From positions 1 to 45,747 of the forward strand of contig USDL01000011.1 in assembly GCA_900553365.1 (NCBI GenBank): a stretch of 45,747 bases of DNA. The letters are read 5' to 3'. The stretch's first letter is position 1, and every line of letters starts with the position of its first letter. The notes under the pieces were generated by a model. That model saw only the letters and a list, made by a program, of their open reading frames with translations. It was not told where the DNA came from and did not search any database. This document shows, one piece after another, positions 25,660 through 36,904 of this stretch. The position numbers and the translations under genes were made by a program. This DNA is from an uncultured Clostridium sp. (GTDB lineage Bacteria; Bacillota; Clostridia; TANB77; CAG-508).

Positions 25660-25959
25660 CTAAGAAAGTTGAAGCTGGATGCAGTCTCCCCATCCCTTTT
25701 CGAAACAAACATTAAAGTTGTCCTCAAGTGTATGAAGAATTTTGCCCTGAAGTTCAGCGTTTCGATACCAATTTTCTTCTATGTTACCTTTGAGAGTAAC
25801 AACGAAAATATTATGTTCTTTGAGAACCTTAATGGCGATTGAGCCTTCTTTCTCAAGCATTTCAACGGTTTTCTTGCTTCCATACACTTCAAGTACGAAA
25901 TTAATCTGCCGTCTTGCTTTCATAGCCTGTCTCTCCAAAGAGATTTTTGTGTTTTCCAT
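25660..25959 (-). CDS. Small unknown protein of foreign composition
   Basis: A 99-residue soluble protein with a helix-rich N-terminal half (SLERQAMKARRQINFVLEVYG) and a beta-rich second half (ILHTLEDNFNVCFEKGWGDC); quoted pieces are separate stretches. The family is not recognised. Codon use is GC-richer than its neighbours. The in-frame CGG at residue 17 (KARRQIN) must be Arg: a +1 shift would end the protein after some 40 foreign residues. The gene has its own SigA-type promoter, a leader dyad and a strong terminator, the same arrangement as the other three foreign-composition genes. Probably acquired by transfer. Confidence 0.65.
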   Translation of the reverse strand: MENTKISLERQAMKARRQINFVLEVYGSKKTVEMLEKEGSIAIKVLKEHNIFVVTLKGNIEENWYRNAELQGKILHTLEDNFNVCFEKGWGDCIQLQLS

Positions 25960-25980
25960 AAATATACCCTTTCTAAATTA

Positions 25981-26030
25981 CCCGTTTGGGAATTTAATAA
26001 TATTATATCATTTTTTGCCAAAATAAGCAA
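25981..26030 (-). promoter_or_regulatory. Promoter of the gene at 25660
   Basis: On the minus strand TTGCTT (26025-26030), 17 bases, TATAAT (26002-26007), then a small dyad CCC-AAAC-GGG (25981-25990) in the leader. Confidence 0.6.
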
Positions 26031-26085
26031 TTTGTAATATAATTGGGGATTTTGTAAATACTAGCTTTATGGGAGGTTTTGTTTT

Positions 26086-26520
26086 ATGGAAAAAGATAAT
26101 GAAATTGAGATTTTGAAAGAAATAAATCAAAATACTAAAATGGGTATGGATTCTCTTTCTACAATAATAAAAAAGGCTGAAGATAAGGATTTTAAAGAAT
26201 TGCTAAATACTCAGCATAATGAATATCAAAACATTTATGATAGAACTCAAGAGTTGTTAGTAAAAAATAATGCACAAATGGAAGATACCCCTAATATGCT
26301 AAAAGCAATGTCGTGGATGGGAATTCAATTTAATACTGCTAATGACACTAGTAATTCAAAGCTATCTGAGCTTTTAATTCAAGGAAATGATATGGGAATA
26401 ATTAAAGGTATAAAGCTATTTAATAACCATTCTTTTGTTGATAATGAAATTAAAAATATATTATCCGATTTTGTTAGGTTACAAGAGAAAAATATTGATG
26501 ATTTGAAAAAATATCTTTAA
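26086..26520 (+). CDS. Small helical protein, possibly ferritin-like fold
   Basis: A 144-residue protein, almost entirely helical by composition. It starts EIEILKEINQNTKMGMDSLS and continues through a central ELLNTQHNEYQNIYDRTQEL and a C-terminal LSDFVRLQEKNIDDLKKYL. The spacing suggests a four-helix bundle like the DUF2383/ferritin-like proteins of clostridia, but conserved metal-ligand Glu/His patterns are not clear. No signal peptide. The ATG follows GGGAGG at good spacing. It is monocistronic and convergent with the glucan synthase gene. Function unknown. Confidence 0.7.
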   Translation: MEKDNEIEILKEINQNTKMGMDSLSTIIKKAEDKDFKELLNTQHNEYQNIYDRTQELLVKNNAQMEDTPNMLKAMSWMGIQFNTANDTSNSKLSELLIQGNDMGIIKGIKLFNNHSFVDNEIKNILSDFVRLQEKNIDDLKKYL

Positions 26521-26523
26521 TTT

Positions 26524-26547
26524 AAAGGCAATGTATTTATTGCCTTT
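26524..26547 (+). terminator. Terminator of the helical-protein gene
   Basis: AAAGGCAAT (26524-26532)/ATTGCCTTT (26539-26547), followed by T-rich sequence. Confidence 0.75.
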
Positions 26548-26558
26548 TATTAATTTTT

Positions 26559-26581
26559 ACAGGCAAGTATTTCTTGCCTGT
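26559..26581. terminator. Second terminator, shared with the glucan synthase gene
   Basis: ACAGGCAAG (26559-26567)/CTTGCCTGT (26573-26581), T-rich on the plus side and A-rich/T-rich on the minus side. It lies directly after the minus-strand stop at 26586. Confidence 0.7.
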
Positions 26582-26585
26582 ATTT

Positions 26586-29500
26586 TTACATTTTTATTTC
26601 AACTTCATATATTCCGCCTTCTCCATTTAGAATTATTTCTTTTTCTTCTACTTCTTTTCCATTTAGATAAAATTTCTCTACTCCTGTGTTTTTACCATTT
26701 TCATTTTTTATTTTTATGTTATATATGCTATTTTTATATCTATATTTTATTTGATACTCTTTCCAGTCTTTTGGGATACATGGTTCAATTTTTAATATTT
26801 TGTTTTTTATTTTTAATCCTAAAATATTTTCTATACCTGCTTTATAATACCAACTGCTTGAGCCCGTATACCATGTCCAGCCGCCTCTTCCTGCCAGGCT
26901 TTCCGCTCCATATATGTCTGCTGGTATAACATAAGGTTCAACTTTGTATTTTAATGCAGTTTCTCTAGTTCTTGAATGTTCTATTGGGTTTATCATTCTA
27001 TAGTATTCTAAAGCCTTGTCCCCGAATCCAAGTTTTGTAAATGCAATTATTGCCCAGCAGCTAGCATGTGTGTATTGTCCTCCATTTTCTCTAACTCCTG
27101 GTAGATATGCTTTTATATAGCCTGGTTCGATTTTTGTTTTGTTAAATGGTGGATCTAAAAGTTTTATTATTCCATTTTCCTTATCTATTAAGTGATTTTC
27201 TAGTGCTTCCATTGATATATATTTTTTATCATTATCTGCCGCTCCTGATATTACTCCCCAACTTTGTGATATACTATCTATTCTACATTCTTCATTTTCT
27301 ATGCTTCCTATTGGTTCTCCATCATCTGTAAAGGCTCTTTTAAACCATCTGCCATCCCAACCTGCACCGGTTTAGTGCTTTTTTTAGTTGTTCTTTTACT
27401 TGGTTATATTTTTCTACCTTTTCTAAATCGTTCATTTCTTCACAAATTGGAATAAATCTTGTTAATACCTCATATAGGAAGAAACCTAGCCATACGCTTT
27501 CTCCTCTTTTTTTATTTCCTACTGTGTTTAATCCATCATTCCAATCTCCTGAACCAATTTTGGGTAGCCCATTTTCTCCAAAGTTTAATGATTTTTCTAT
27601 TGCTCTTATACAATGATTATATATGCTTTCTTTTTGCTGAGATTCTACATATAAATCGTACTTTTCGTCTACTCCTTCTTCTAAAGGTGTTCCTTGTAAA
27701 TATGGTTCTTCTTCTTCAAGTAATTTTTTGTCTCCTGTATATTCTACATATTCAGCTACAACATAGCAAAGCCATAGTAAATCATCTGAAAATCTTGTTC
27801 TTATTCCTCTTTGAGTTTCTTCATGCCACCAATGTTCTACGTCTCCCTCTATGAATTGATGCCTACTTTGTGTTAATATTTGCTTTCTCATCAGCTCAGT
27901 TTCTATATATTTAATTCCTAAAGTATCTTGTAGCTGGTCTCTAAAGCCTATTGCTCCTCCTGATTGATAGTAGCCAGTTCTTGCCCATAACCTTGAAACT
28001 ATGGTTTGATAAATTGTCCAACCATTTAGCATTATATTCATGGATTCTAGTGGTGTTTTTACTTGTATTCTTGTTAATAGTTCGTACCAAAATCTCTTTA
28101 CTTGGTTTAATTCCTCTCTAGCATTTGTTATTTTAGAATATTTGTATGCCATATCTTTTGCTTTTAATATATTATCCTCTTCTCCTAAAAATAGTACAAT
28201 TTCTTTACTTTCATAACCATTTAGTTCCGCTTCTACTTCAAGTGCTATACATGAATTTTCGCCCAGTCCGCTTTCGTCTCCTAAATTTACTTTATTAATT
28301 GCCTTAGGATTTTCTATATCTCCCTCATCTATAAATGTTTCTTTACTTCCAGTAAATGATTTTATTCTTTCGCTACTGCCACAATATACTATATCATTTT
28401 TAAAACTGTCTGTATACAAGTTTTCAGCTGTTACAACATTGTTTTCCATGTTTACATTTATATATCCATTTGTTTTTATTTCATCTTCTCCTAGAACAGG
28501 TTTTATATAGTAAAGTATTTTTAATATTTTCTTTTCTCCTGATGTATTGCTTAGTTTTAAAATGTTTATTTTAACTTTATTTTCTTTTGCCACAAAGCTT
28601 TCTATTTCTTGTATTATTTGATTTTTTATTGTTTTTTCTATTACATACCCAAAGCCATAAGTTAAATAGTATTCTTGTGGATTTTGTGTTACATTTTCAC
28701 ATAAACTCCAGTATTCTCCTGTTTCTTTATTTTTTATATATATTATTTCTGATGGTATATCAATATTGGGGCTATTATTCCATGCTGATATTCTGTTTAG
28801 TCTGCTATTTTGGCTCCAAGTAAAGCCTCCTAAGTTTTGTGTTATGAGTGTTCCAAAATGTGGATTTGATAAAATGTTGCTCCATACAGTAGGTAGCTTA
28901 TTATTTGTGCTTACTTTTATTTTGTATTCTAATCCATCTTCTGTGAATCCTCCATAGTCGTTATAATATTTTAGGTTGCTATAATCTTCTGTAATTGTTT
29001 CTAATTCATCACTTTTTACATATATTTTCTTTTCTTCTTCTCCAATATTTTTTTGTTTTTCTTCATGTTCTTCTTCTAGGTCTTTTAATTGTAATTCGAT
29101 TTTTCCTAGTGCTGCATTTAACATTAAATTGCTTGTAAATTCTAGTAAATCTTTTTCTTCTTTAGTTATTTCTTTTTCATTTATAATGAATATTCCTCCA
29201 GATATATTTTTTAAAAATGATAGTTGTTTATTTTGTATTTCGTTTTCTACTTCAAATTTTATAAAGTGTTCATAACTATTCTTTTCTTCGTTTAAGATTA
29301 CTAAATCTACTATTATATTTTTGCTTCTAAAAAACTCTATTGCTCTTAAGCAATCTCTTACAACGTGCATATCATTTGCATCTTTTATTTTTACAAGTAG
29401 AATTGGTAAATCTCCTGATATTCCAAATTTCCATAGTTCACTTTGTGAATATACTCGTTTTGGTAAGTTTGATAGTATTTCCTTTCGCATTGGGTTTTGG

Positions 29501-32500
29501 AATATTAAAAGTCCCAGCATTTTTTGATATTCTTCAATATCTGCTCCTTTTAGTCCTAAATAAACTGTTTCAGCCTCTGTTTTTGCTCTTGATAGTTCAT
29601 AAGTTTTTTGAACTGTGTTTGAATTTGAATAGTTTTGTAATAACTTATTTACTTTTTCCTCTTGATACCCAACTACTATAACCAAGTCTAATGTGGCTGT
29701 TTCACTTGGCAATATTTTTACTGTTTTTTTGATTGCTAAGCAAGGTTCTGTAACTAGTCCTAAATTTTTAGAAAATGGCTTTGATTTTTTTATTGCCTCT
29801 GGAATGTCAAAATTGCCCTTTCCCATGAATTTTTCTTTGTCTATTTCGTATTCTACATCTCCTATTGTTTCACATTCTGTATACAAATTTATTCCGGCAT
29901 ATACGTCTACTTGCTTGTCTCCACGTTTTTTTCTTTTTACCAAAATGCTTCCATTTCCAGCATCTTTAAATGTTAAAAATAAATTATTAAAGGCTATGTG
30001 TGCGTAATCTTGCATACTTGTTGACAATACTGGTTCAAAGTAACTTGTTACTTCTAATGTTTCTACATTGTTACCATTATTTGTTAATTCTAATCTTCTT
30101 ATTTCTACTGGTTCTTCTGGAGCTACTGTTATTTTTGTTTTTACTTCTATATTTCCTTCTGTTTTAATGTATTTAATATTATCTGGTGCAAATGTTATTT
30201 TTCCACTTTGGTTTGGTATATTTGAATATATTTGTTTTGTGTTTAGATTTTTGATATAGAAAAATATTCCTTGTTTGTAGTCTGCTGTTTCTTTGTACCT
30301 ATTTATTAGCAAGTTGTTTAATTTGCTATATCCTACACCTTTTAAATTGGTTACTACAGTATATTTTCCATTTGATATTACGTTTGAAGTATTAAATGTT
30401 GAGTTTAATTTTGTGTAAGTCTTTTCTGTGTAATTTTCATAATCTCTTATTTTTAGTTTTTGAACTTTTTCTTTATTTTCCTTTGTTATTATTGCTTTTT
30501 CTGGCATACGTTCTTGAAGTAATATATCTACTGCTTCAATTTCTGGATTGTTGCTAAATCTTTTTACTAAAATTTTATCATTTATTAGGTTGTTTATTGA
30601 AAGTAGTATAAGCCCTTGATGATGTGCCATATATGTTTTTACAGGCTCATACATTTTTCCATATTTTAATCTTGATATGGTATAATCTATTGATTCATAA
30701 AAGCCATATTCTCCATACATTTCTTGTTTTTCTAAAACTTTTAGGTTCTCTATTGCTCCTTTGGCATCATACATTAAACTTAAAAAGATTCCATAAGAAG
30801 ATACTACCATATCTTCTTCTAGTCCTCTTTTTAGCCCAAGCCATGGTATTCCAAAGGCCTTGTATTGATAGTTATTATTTAGGTCTCTTAAATTAAATGC
30901 CGCTTCCGAAATTCCCCATGGTATTCCTAACTCTTTTGCATATTTTTTTTGACTCATAAGCATAAATCTACAAGATTCATCTAGCAAACTTCCTTCATAA
31001 GTTTTTATATTTACATTTGGCATTAAATATTCAAATGCAGTTCCTGACCATGATATAAGACCTTTATATTTATTTAGTGTGGTTAACGTTCTACTTAAAC
31101 TGCCCCAATGCTTTGCTGGTACATCTTTTTTAGCTATTGCAATTAAGCTTGTTTGCCTTGCTTCTGATGCTAATAAATCATAATATGAATCTGTTAGTTT
31201 ATTTTCTTCAACATTAAATCCTATTGAAAAGATTCTCTTTTTATAATCATATAGCTTACCAAAATCTGTGTTATTAATTAAATTATTAATCTTATTTACT
31301 AGGTTTATTTTTCTTTTATCATCCGTTTCTAATATAAATTGTTTTAAGGTATATAAATATCCTACAAAGTTTCCACTGTCTACTGTTGATACATATCTTG
31401 GAATTAATGGTTCTAATGTTAGAGTGTTATACCAATTATATAAATGACCATTCCATTTTGTGAGTTTTTCTATTGTTTCTAACATTTTTTCTATTAAATC
31501 CATGGCTTTTTCTATTGGTATAAAGCCTAAATCATAGCTTGAGCATACACCTAAAAGGCCTAGTCCAATATTAGTTGGAGAGGTTCTGTGTGCCACTTTT
31601 TCTTTTCTATCTTCTTGATAATTATCTGGTGGAAGATAGTTGTTTTTTTCATTCAAATTCTCTTTGAAGAAGTCCCATGTTCTTCTTGCAACTTCTAAAC
31701 AATATTCTTTTTCTTGTTTTGTTATTTGTAAAATTTGCTTTTTTTCTTTTATTTCTTGACTTATATACCATGCTATAATTGGTGCGATTACAAATAAAAT
31801 ACCAAATATAAAGAATTGTATTTTTAAAGTGAGTACTCCTAAGCCTAATAAAATTACTCCTATAATTACATTTATAAACATATTTTTAAAGTATGTTGCT
31901 AAATCATTCTTGCTTTGTCTTTCTGCTTCTTCTGAGGTCATCCATTCTAGTAAATTTTGTTTAGATATATTCATTCTATATATTGTTTTTAGTATCGCAC
32001 TCAAATTTGTATAAGCTTTATGTGGCAATAAAATTATTTCAAAAAATCCTCTAATAATAGTTGCTTTTATCCCGCTTATTGATTTTAAAATGTTTTTATG
32101 TGCTGATACATATTCTACATCTATACTTTTTTTGAAGATAATATAATTTGCAATATCTAGTATTGTTGGAAATAGCAATGTTACAAAGGCTATTACAGTC
32201 ATAAGTGTTGTTTGGTAATTTAATAACTCTAGTATCGTGGCTATTATAAGAATAAATGCTACTGTAACAGTTATTAAGCTTCTTCTCAAGTTATCTAATA
32301 TTTTAAATTTAGATAAAGGATTTAGTGGGTTTATCTTTTTACTTTTGTCTCGGGTTTTTATTACATTTGTTGCCCATGATGCTATTTGCCAGTCTCCTCT
32401 AACCCATCTTTGACCTCTTGTAATGTAGCTATTATACTTAAATGGAAATCCATCTAAAACTAAAATATCTGTTGCTAAGCCACATCTTAAATAACTTCCT

Positions 32501-34647
32501 TCTAATAGGTCATGGCTTAGCACTGTATTTTCTGGTATTTCATTACATAAAACTTTATGAAATACCTCCAAATCATATATTCCTTTTCCTGTAAATATGC
32601 CTTCTCCAAAATTATCTTGATATACATCTGAAATTGCATTTGTGTAGAAGTCTGTTCCACCTAGTCCAGCATATATTTTTGTAAATAGACTTTTTCTGCT
32701 TGAAACTAAGTCTATACCTACTCTAGGTTGTATAATAGCGTGGCCATCAATTACTATATTTTTATTTCTATCTATTATTGGTTTATTTAATATGTGTGCC
32801 ATTGCTCCTATTAATTCTTTTGCAGAGCCTAAAATTAAATTTGTGTCTGCATCTAATGTTATTACATATTTAATCGGTAGTTTTTCTTTTATTGTGTTTG
32901 TTCTAAATAGATTTTTTCCTGTTAGCAAAAATTCATTGAACTGGCATAACATTCCTCGTTTTCTTTCCCAGCCTAAAAAGCATTTTTCTCCTCTACACCA
33001 CACTCTGTTTCTATACAAAAAGTAAAATTTTTCTTTTTCGTCTTTTGCATATTTTTCATTTAGTATTTTTGCCTCTTCTATTCCCGTTTCTATAATTTCT
33101 TTATCAAATGGTTCTTGTTCGTTTTTAGAAGATGTACAGTCTCCTAGCAAAGTAAAGTAAATGTTTTTTTCTTTATTAGCTAAATAGTAAACTTCAATTT
33201 TTCTAAATAATTCTTTCACCTTTTCTTTGCTATTTATGATGGTTGGAATTACAACCATTGTGCTATATTCTTCTGGTATGCCATTTTGCAGAGCTAATTT
33301 TGGAAGCATTTTAGGTTTTACAATTTTGCCTAAAATATAATTTAGTGTTTGTATATATATTTCTGAAATTGGAATAACTGCAAATAAAGTTGTAATAATT
33401 GCAACTAGTAGGTTTGTTTTATAATATGTGTAAACTCCAAAAAGCAAGCTAAAAATAGCTGTAACAACATATATTGAAGCTATATATTTTACAGATTTTA
33501 GTCCTCTTTTTTTATTTTTTATTCCAAGCTCATTATTTAGTATGCTTTCTCCTCTATCTATTAGAAAATAGCCAATATGTTTTTTTCTCTCTGGTTTTGC
33601 TTTTTGGGATAATTCTAAGACTTTCTTTGTTATATATATTTCTGACATTTTTGTTTTGTTAGATATTTTTTTTATTTTATTTCTGTAGTATTCTTTGGTT
33701 TTGTAATCCATTTTTGAATATACATTTGCTGGATCTTGTCTTAATAAATCTTCTACTCCATTTATTTTCTCAAATAATTCTATAAAATTAATTCTCATTA
33801 TTTTTCTTATACTTGTTATGCTATTTCCAATGGTTACCTTTTGAATTGCTATATCAAAATGCTCTTTTCTTATAACATCTGAAACTGTTATTCCTAATTT
33901 ATTTACCTGTTCTTCAAGTATGTTTAAATATATGTTTCCGTTTTTTCCATATTTTTTTAATTTGTAAGAAATATATTCTATAAATGGATAGCTTGAATTT
34001 CTATACATTTTTGTGTTTTCTCTTATCTTTTTGTATTGTTGCTTACTTGCTTCCTTTTTTTCTATTAATCTTTCTACTATTTCTTCTACCTTATATTTTT
34101 GAATTTGACTTATATATATTTTTTCGCAAACTGACCTTATATTCTCTATAATTGCTAATTCTAAAAATATTGGTAGGTTCCATATTTCTTCCATGCTTAG
34201 AGTTTTTTTGTGTTCATAAGCAAGCAAACAATTTTCAAGTGTATCTTCATCTATTTTATTATCTGTGTATGCAACCATTTCTGTGGCTATTACATATATT
34301 CTGGCAAATCCTTTATATAGTCCATTGGAGATTCCTTGGAAATTTTTATATTTTTTCTCTGTTAGCTCATTTTTTATGCTTTTTACTGTTTCTTCTATAA
34401 TGTAAAAATTGTCTAAAAGCCACTCTCCTGCTGGATATATAGTAATATTCTGTTTTATATGTTCATTTAATATATTATAAGTTTTTTGTATGAATTTAAA
34501 ATTATTATTTAATCTATTTATTGGATATGTTTCAATACTGCTGTTTCTTGATATTTCATAGTTTACAGCCATTTTTTCCATAAGGCTTTGTAATTGTTCT
34601 TTATTTAAACTCATACCTTTTATATTCAAATATCTGTTATTTTTCAA
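26586..34647 (-). CDS. Cyclic beta-1,2-glucan synthase-like protein (NdvB type), one +1 shift at CGG
   Basis: A protein of about 2,686 residues after skipping one base at its only in-frame CGG (27367-27369). Standard reading stops there and loses the last quarter-kilobase-plus of the phosphorylase domain. N-terminal part: a helical region, membrane segments (IASIYVVTAIFSLLFGVY and others) and a family 84-type glycosyltransferase domain (YVITLDADTNLILGSA, YITRGQRWVRGDWQ). Middle: a glycoamylase-like block (STVDSGNFVGYLYTL). C-terminal: a GH94-like phosphorylase domain (GLPKIGSGDWNDGLNTVG), then the restored NGAGWDGRWFKRAFTDDGEP, where the catalytic region continues. Homologues polymerise UDP-glucose into cyclic beta-1,2-glucan and trim it. 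I chose the TTG at 34647 behind GAGAGG rather than an ATG at 34689 lying inside a hairpin. Confidence 0.88.
27367..27369 (-). other. CGG +1 site of the glucan synthase gene
   Basis: AAC-(C)GGT-GCA: skipping the C restores ALN-G-AGWDGRWFKRAF. Confidence 0.8.
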
Positions 34648-34656
34648 AATAAAAAC

Positions 34657-34707
34657 CTCTCTATTGGCAAATTTATATATTTTATACATATTTTTACCAA
34701 TAGAGAG
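34657..34707 (-). promoter_or_regulatory. Terminator/attenuator hairpin that contains the glucan synthase ribosome site
   Basis: On the minus strand CTCTCTATTGG (34697-34707) pairs perfectly with CCAATAGAGAG (34657-34667), then GTTTTTATTTT. It can end deoC transcription. The 3' arm includes most of GAGAGG, the Shine-Dalgarno of the next gene, so the same stem could also hide that ribosome site. Confidence 0.6.
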
Positions 34708-34719
34708 AGTTTTATACTT

Positions 34720-35364
34720 TTATTTCAACATTTCTGCTACTAATTTGCTTGTTCCTAAACGGTCTGCTCCTGCTTCTATAAATTCTTCTGCATCTTCAAA
34801 TCCTTTAATTCCACCTGCTGCTTTTATTTTTTTATTGTTTTTTATATATTTTTTAAATAATTTAATATCTTCTAAAGTTGCTCCTCCCGTGCTAAATCCT
34901 GTTGAAGTTTTTATGTAATCTGCTTCTGATTCAGATACTATCTCACACATTTTTATTTTTTCTTCTTCTGTTAAAAGACATGTTTCTATTATAACTTTTA
35001 AAATTCTTCCATTGCATTTAGTTTTTATTCCGTTTATTTCATTTAAAATGTAATCATATTTTTTTTCTTTTAATTTGCCTATATTAATTACCATATCTAT
35101 TTCGTCTGCTCCATCTTTTATGGCCTCTTCTGTTTCAAACATTTTTACACTGGTTAAATTATATCCATTTGGGAAACCTATTACTGTGCAAATTTTCATT
35201 TTATCTCCTACATATTCTTTGGCTTCTTTTACATAGCATGGTGGTATGCATACAGATGCAGTATTGAATTTTATTGCATCATCGCATAGTTTTTTTATAT
35301 CCTCCATTGTTGATATTTGTTTTAATAAAGTATGATCAACTTTTTTTAATATTTCCTCTTTCAT
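34720..35364 (-). CDS. deoC: Deoxyribose-phosphate aldolase
   Basis: A 214-residue class I aldolase that splits 2-deoxyribose 5-phosphate into glyceraldehyde 3-phosphate and acetaldehyde during deoxynucleoside breakdown. Motifs: VDHTLLK at the N-terminus, VIGFPNGYN, GADEIDMVINIG, the VIIETCLL strand, the Schiff-base lysine in DYIKTSTGFSTGGAT, the second lysine in IKAAGGI and RLGTSK at the end. The length is typical. The ATG follows AAAGGAG. It precedes the glucan synthase gene, separated by the 34657 hairpin. Confidence 0.96.
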   Translation of the reverse strand: MKEEILKKVDHTLLKQISTMEDIKKLCDDAIKFNTASVCIPPCYVKEAKEYVGDKMKICTVIGFPNGYNLTSVKMFETEEAIKDGADEIDMVINIGKLKEKKYDYILNEINGIKTKCNGRILKVIIETCLLTEEEKIKMCEIVSESEADYIKTSTGFSTGGATLEDIKLFKKYIKNNKKIKAAGGIKGFEDAEEFIEAGADRLGTSKLVAEMLK

Positions 35365-35480
35365 AAATTCTCCTTTCTTTTTTCTTCAAAATCTTTTCTT
35401 TTATTGCTTTTTTTTTATTATAATGATATAATTCTTTTAACATACATAATTTTTACTAAAGATATAAGGATGTGATTTAT

Positions 35481-35789
35481 ATGGATAACTTAAATTTAAT
35501 TGATAATGACATCAAATTAAATAATAATTCCATCTCTATTGATGATATGATAGATGAGCAGCTAGACATAGAGAATACAGTTCTTGAGAACACAGAAGCT
35601 ACTAATGAAGTGAGCAATAATGATACTAATAGTTCAATAGTTGAAACTGAAGAAGAATGTACTGCACTTGTTGAGCTTAAACCTCACGGTTTACTTGTTG
35701 CTCAAACAATGTTTAGAAAAAGTATTAAGATTTCCATTAAATCGTTTTTAATTTCCTTGTCTTTAGGTTTTTTAAATTTATTTTTTTAA
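35481..35789 (+). CDS. Short acidic protein with hydrophobic C-terminus
   Basis: A 102-residue protein of unknown family. The first 70 residues are acidic, Asn-rich and probably disordered; the last 30 (KSIKISIKSFLISLSLGFLNLFF) are basic then hydrophobic, like a tail anchor or amphipathic membrane helix. The ATG at 35481 has AAGGA at good spacing; an in-frame GTG at 35472 overlaps that site and is rejected. A terminator follows at once, supporting a real gene. It is divergent from deoC. Confidence 0.6.
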   Translation: MDNLNLIDNDIKLNNNSISIDDMIDEQLDIENTVLENTEATNEVSNNDTNSSIVETEEECTALVELKPHGLLVAQTMFRKSIKISIKSFLISLSLGFLNLFF

Positions 35790-35795
35790 AGATTT

Positions 35796-35817
35796 CGCCC
35801 AATTTTAAAATTGGGCG
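35796..35817. terminator. Bidirectional terminator
   Basis: CGCCCAATTTT (35796-35806)/AAAATTGGGCG (35807-35817), a perfect 22-base palindrome with T-rich sequence after it on the plus strand, between the short gene and mltG, which converge. Confidence 0.85.
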
Positions 35818-35825
35818 TTTTGTTT

Positions 35826-36893
35826 TTAGTATTCATACCACATTCCACTGTTTTGTAGCTCATTTATTACTTGTACATGTTCTGTGTTTGTTTTTGTAAA
35901 ATATAGTTTTCCATTTTTATCTGCCACAAAGAACAAATAATCTGTTTTGCTTGGTTCTATTGCCGCTTCAATACTAGCTTTACCTACTGAGCTAATTGGT
36001 CCTACTGGTAATTTTCCTTCCATATTTGGGCCTCTTGTGTTATATGGGTTATATGCATCTATTTCTTTTTGATATAAGTCTCTTTTTCCTATATCTTCTT
36101 TAACTGAATAATATGTTGTTACATCGCTTCCTAAAGACATTCCTGCATCAAGTCTATTATAAAACACACTTGCAACATTTTTTCTATCATTATCATTTGT
36201 TCCCTCTGTTTCAATAATTGAGGCAAGTGTTAATAGTTCATGCACATTATACTTGCTTTCTTCTATTTCCTCTTTGTAAGGTTCAAGCACACTTTCCATT
36301 TTGTCTAGCATTTTTTCAAATATTTCTTCTGGCTTTGTATCTTTATTTGCTATTGCATACGTATCTGGGAACAAGTATCCTTCTAATGGATAGTATATGT
36401 CTTTATTTTTAATTTCATCTGTTATGAACCAATATTTTTCTATTAAAGTATCAATATACTCTTCATTTTCTAGAAGAGCATATATATCCTCCTCCTTGTT
36501 GTTTGTTTTTGCTGAAATAGTTTTTACAAGCCACCAAATTGGTTTGCCCTCTAAATACGTTAATGTTATTTGGTTTGAATCATACATTTTTCCTGTTTGT
36601 AGCATTTCTGTTATTTGTTTTAAATCCATGCTTTCCTTTAAATAATAAGTTCCTGCTTGGAAGTTTGATACTTTATGTAGTTTAACATACATTTTAAAAG
36701 CTAATTTGCTTTTAATTAAGTTATTTTCCTTTAAAATTGCTCCAATTTGACTTGCACCGCTTCCCATTGGTATTACTATTTCTTTTTCTTCAATACTTTT
36801 GCTTACTGGCATTGTTAGTATTTTATATGTACCAAGTGCACAAATTAAAACTAGTAAAATTACTGCTATTATTAAAATTATTATCTTTTTCAT
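35826..36893 (-). CDS. mltG: Endolytic murein transglycosylase MltG (YceG-like)
   Basis: A 355-residue membrane protein with one N-terminal helix (IIILIIAVILLVLICALGTY), a LysM-like segment (VIPMGSGASQIGAILKENNL) and the MltG catalytic domain. Motifs: EGYLFPDTY, ASIIETEG (catalytic Glu), VASVFYNRL, LGSDVTTYYS and LPVGPISSVGKASIEAA. It cleaves nascent glycan strands and ends their synthesis. The ATG follows AAGGAG. It starts 11 bases after the anchored SH3-type gene, so the two are cotranscribed. The length is typical. Confidence 0.94.
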   Translation of the reverse strand: MKKIIILIIAVILLVLICALGTYKILTMPVSKSIEEKEIVIPMGSGASQIGAILKENNLIKSKLAFKMYVKLHKVSNFQAGTYYLKESMDLKQITEMLQTGKMYDSNQITLTYLEGKPIWWLVKTISAKTNNKEEDIYALLENEEYIDTLIEKYWFITDEIKNKDIYYPLEGYLFPDTYAIANKDTKPEEIFEKMLDKMESVLEPYKEEIEESKYNVHELLTLASIIETEGTNDNDRKNVASVFYNRLDAGMSLGSDVTTYYSVKEDIGKRDLYQKEIDAYNPYNTRGPNMEGKLPVGPISSVGKASIEAAIEPSKTDYLFFVADKNGKLYFTKTNTEHVQVINELQNSGMWYEY

Positions 36894-36904
36894 AAGTTCT
36901 CCTT

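Noticed and set aside
27459..30896. Plus-strand reading frames inside the glucan synthase gene
   Set aside because: They are hydrophobic shadow frames opposite a gene with clear domain motifs and have no ribosome sites.
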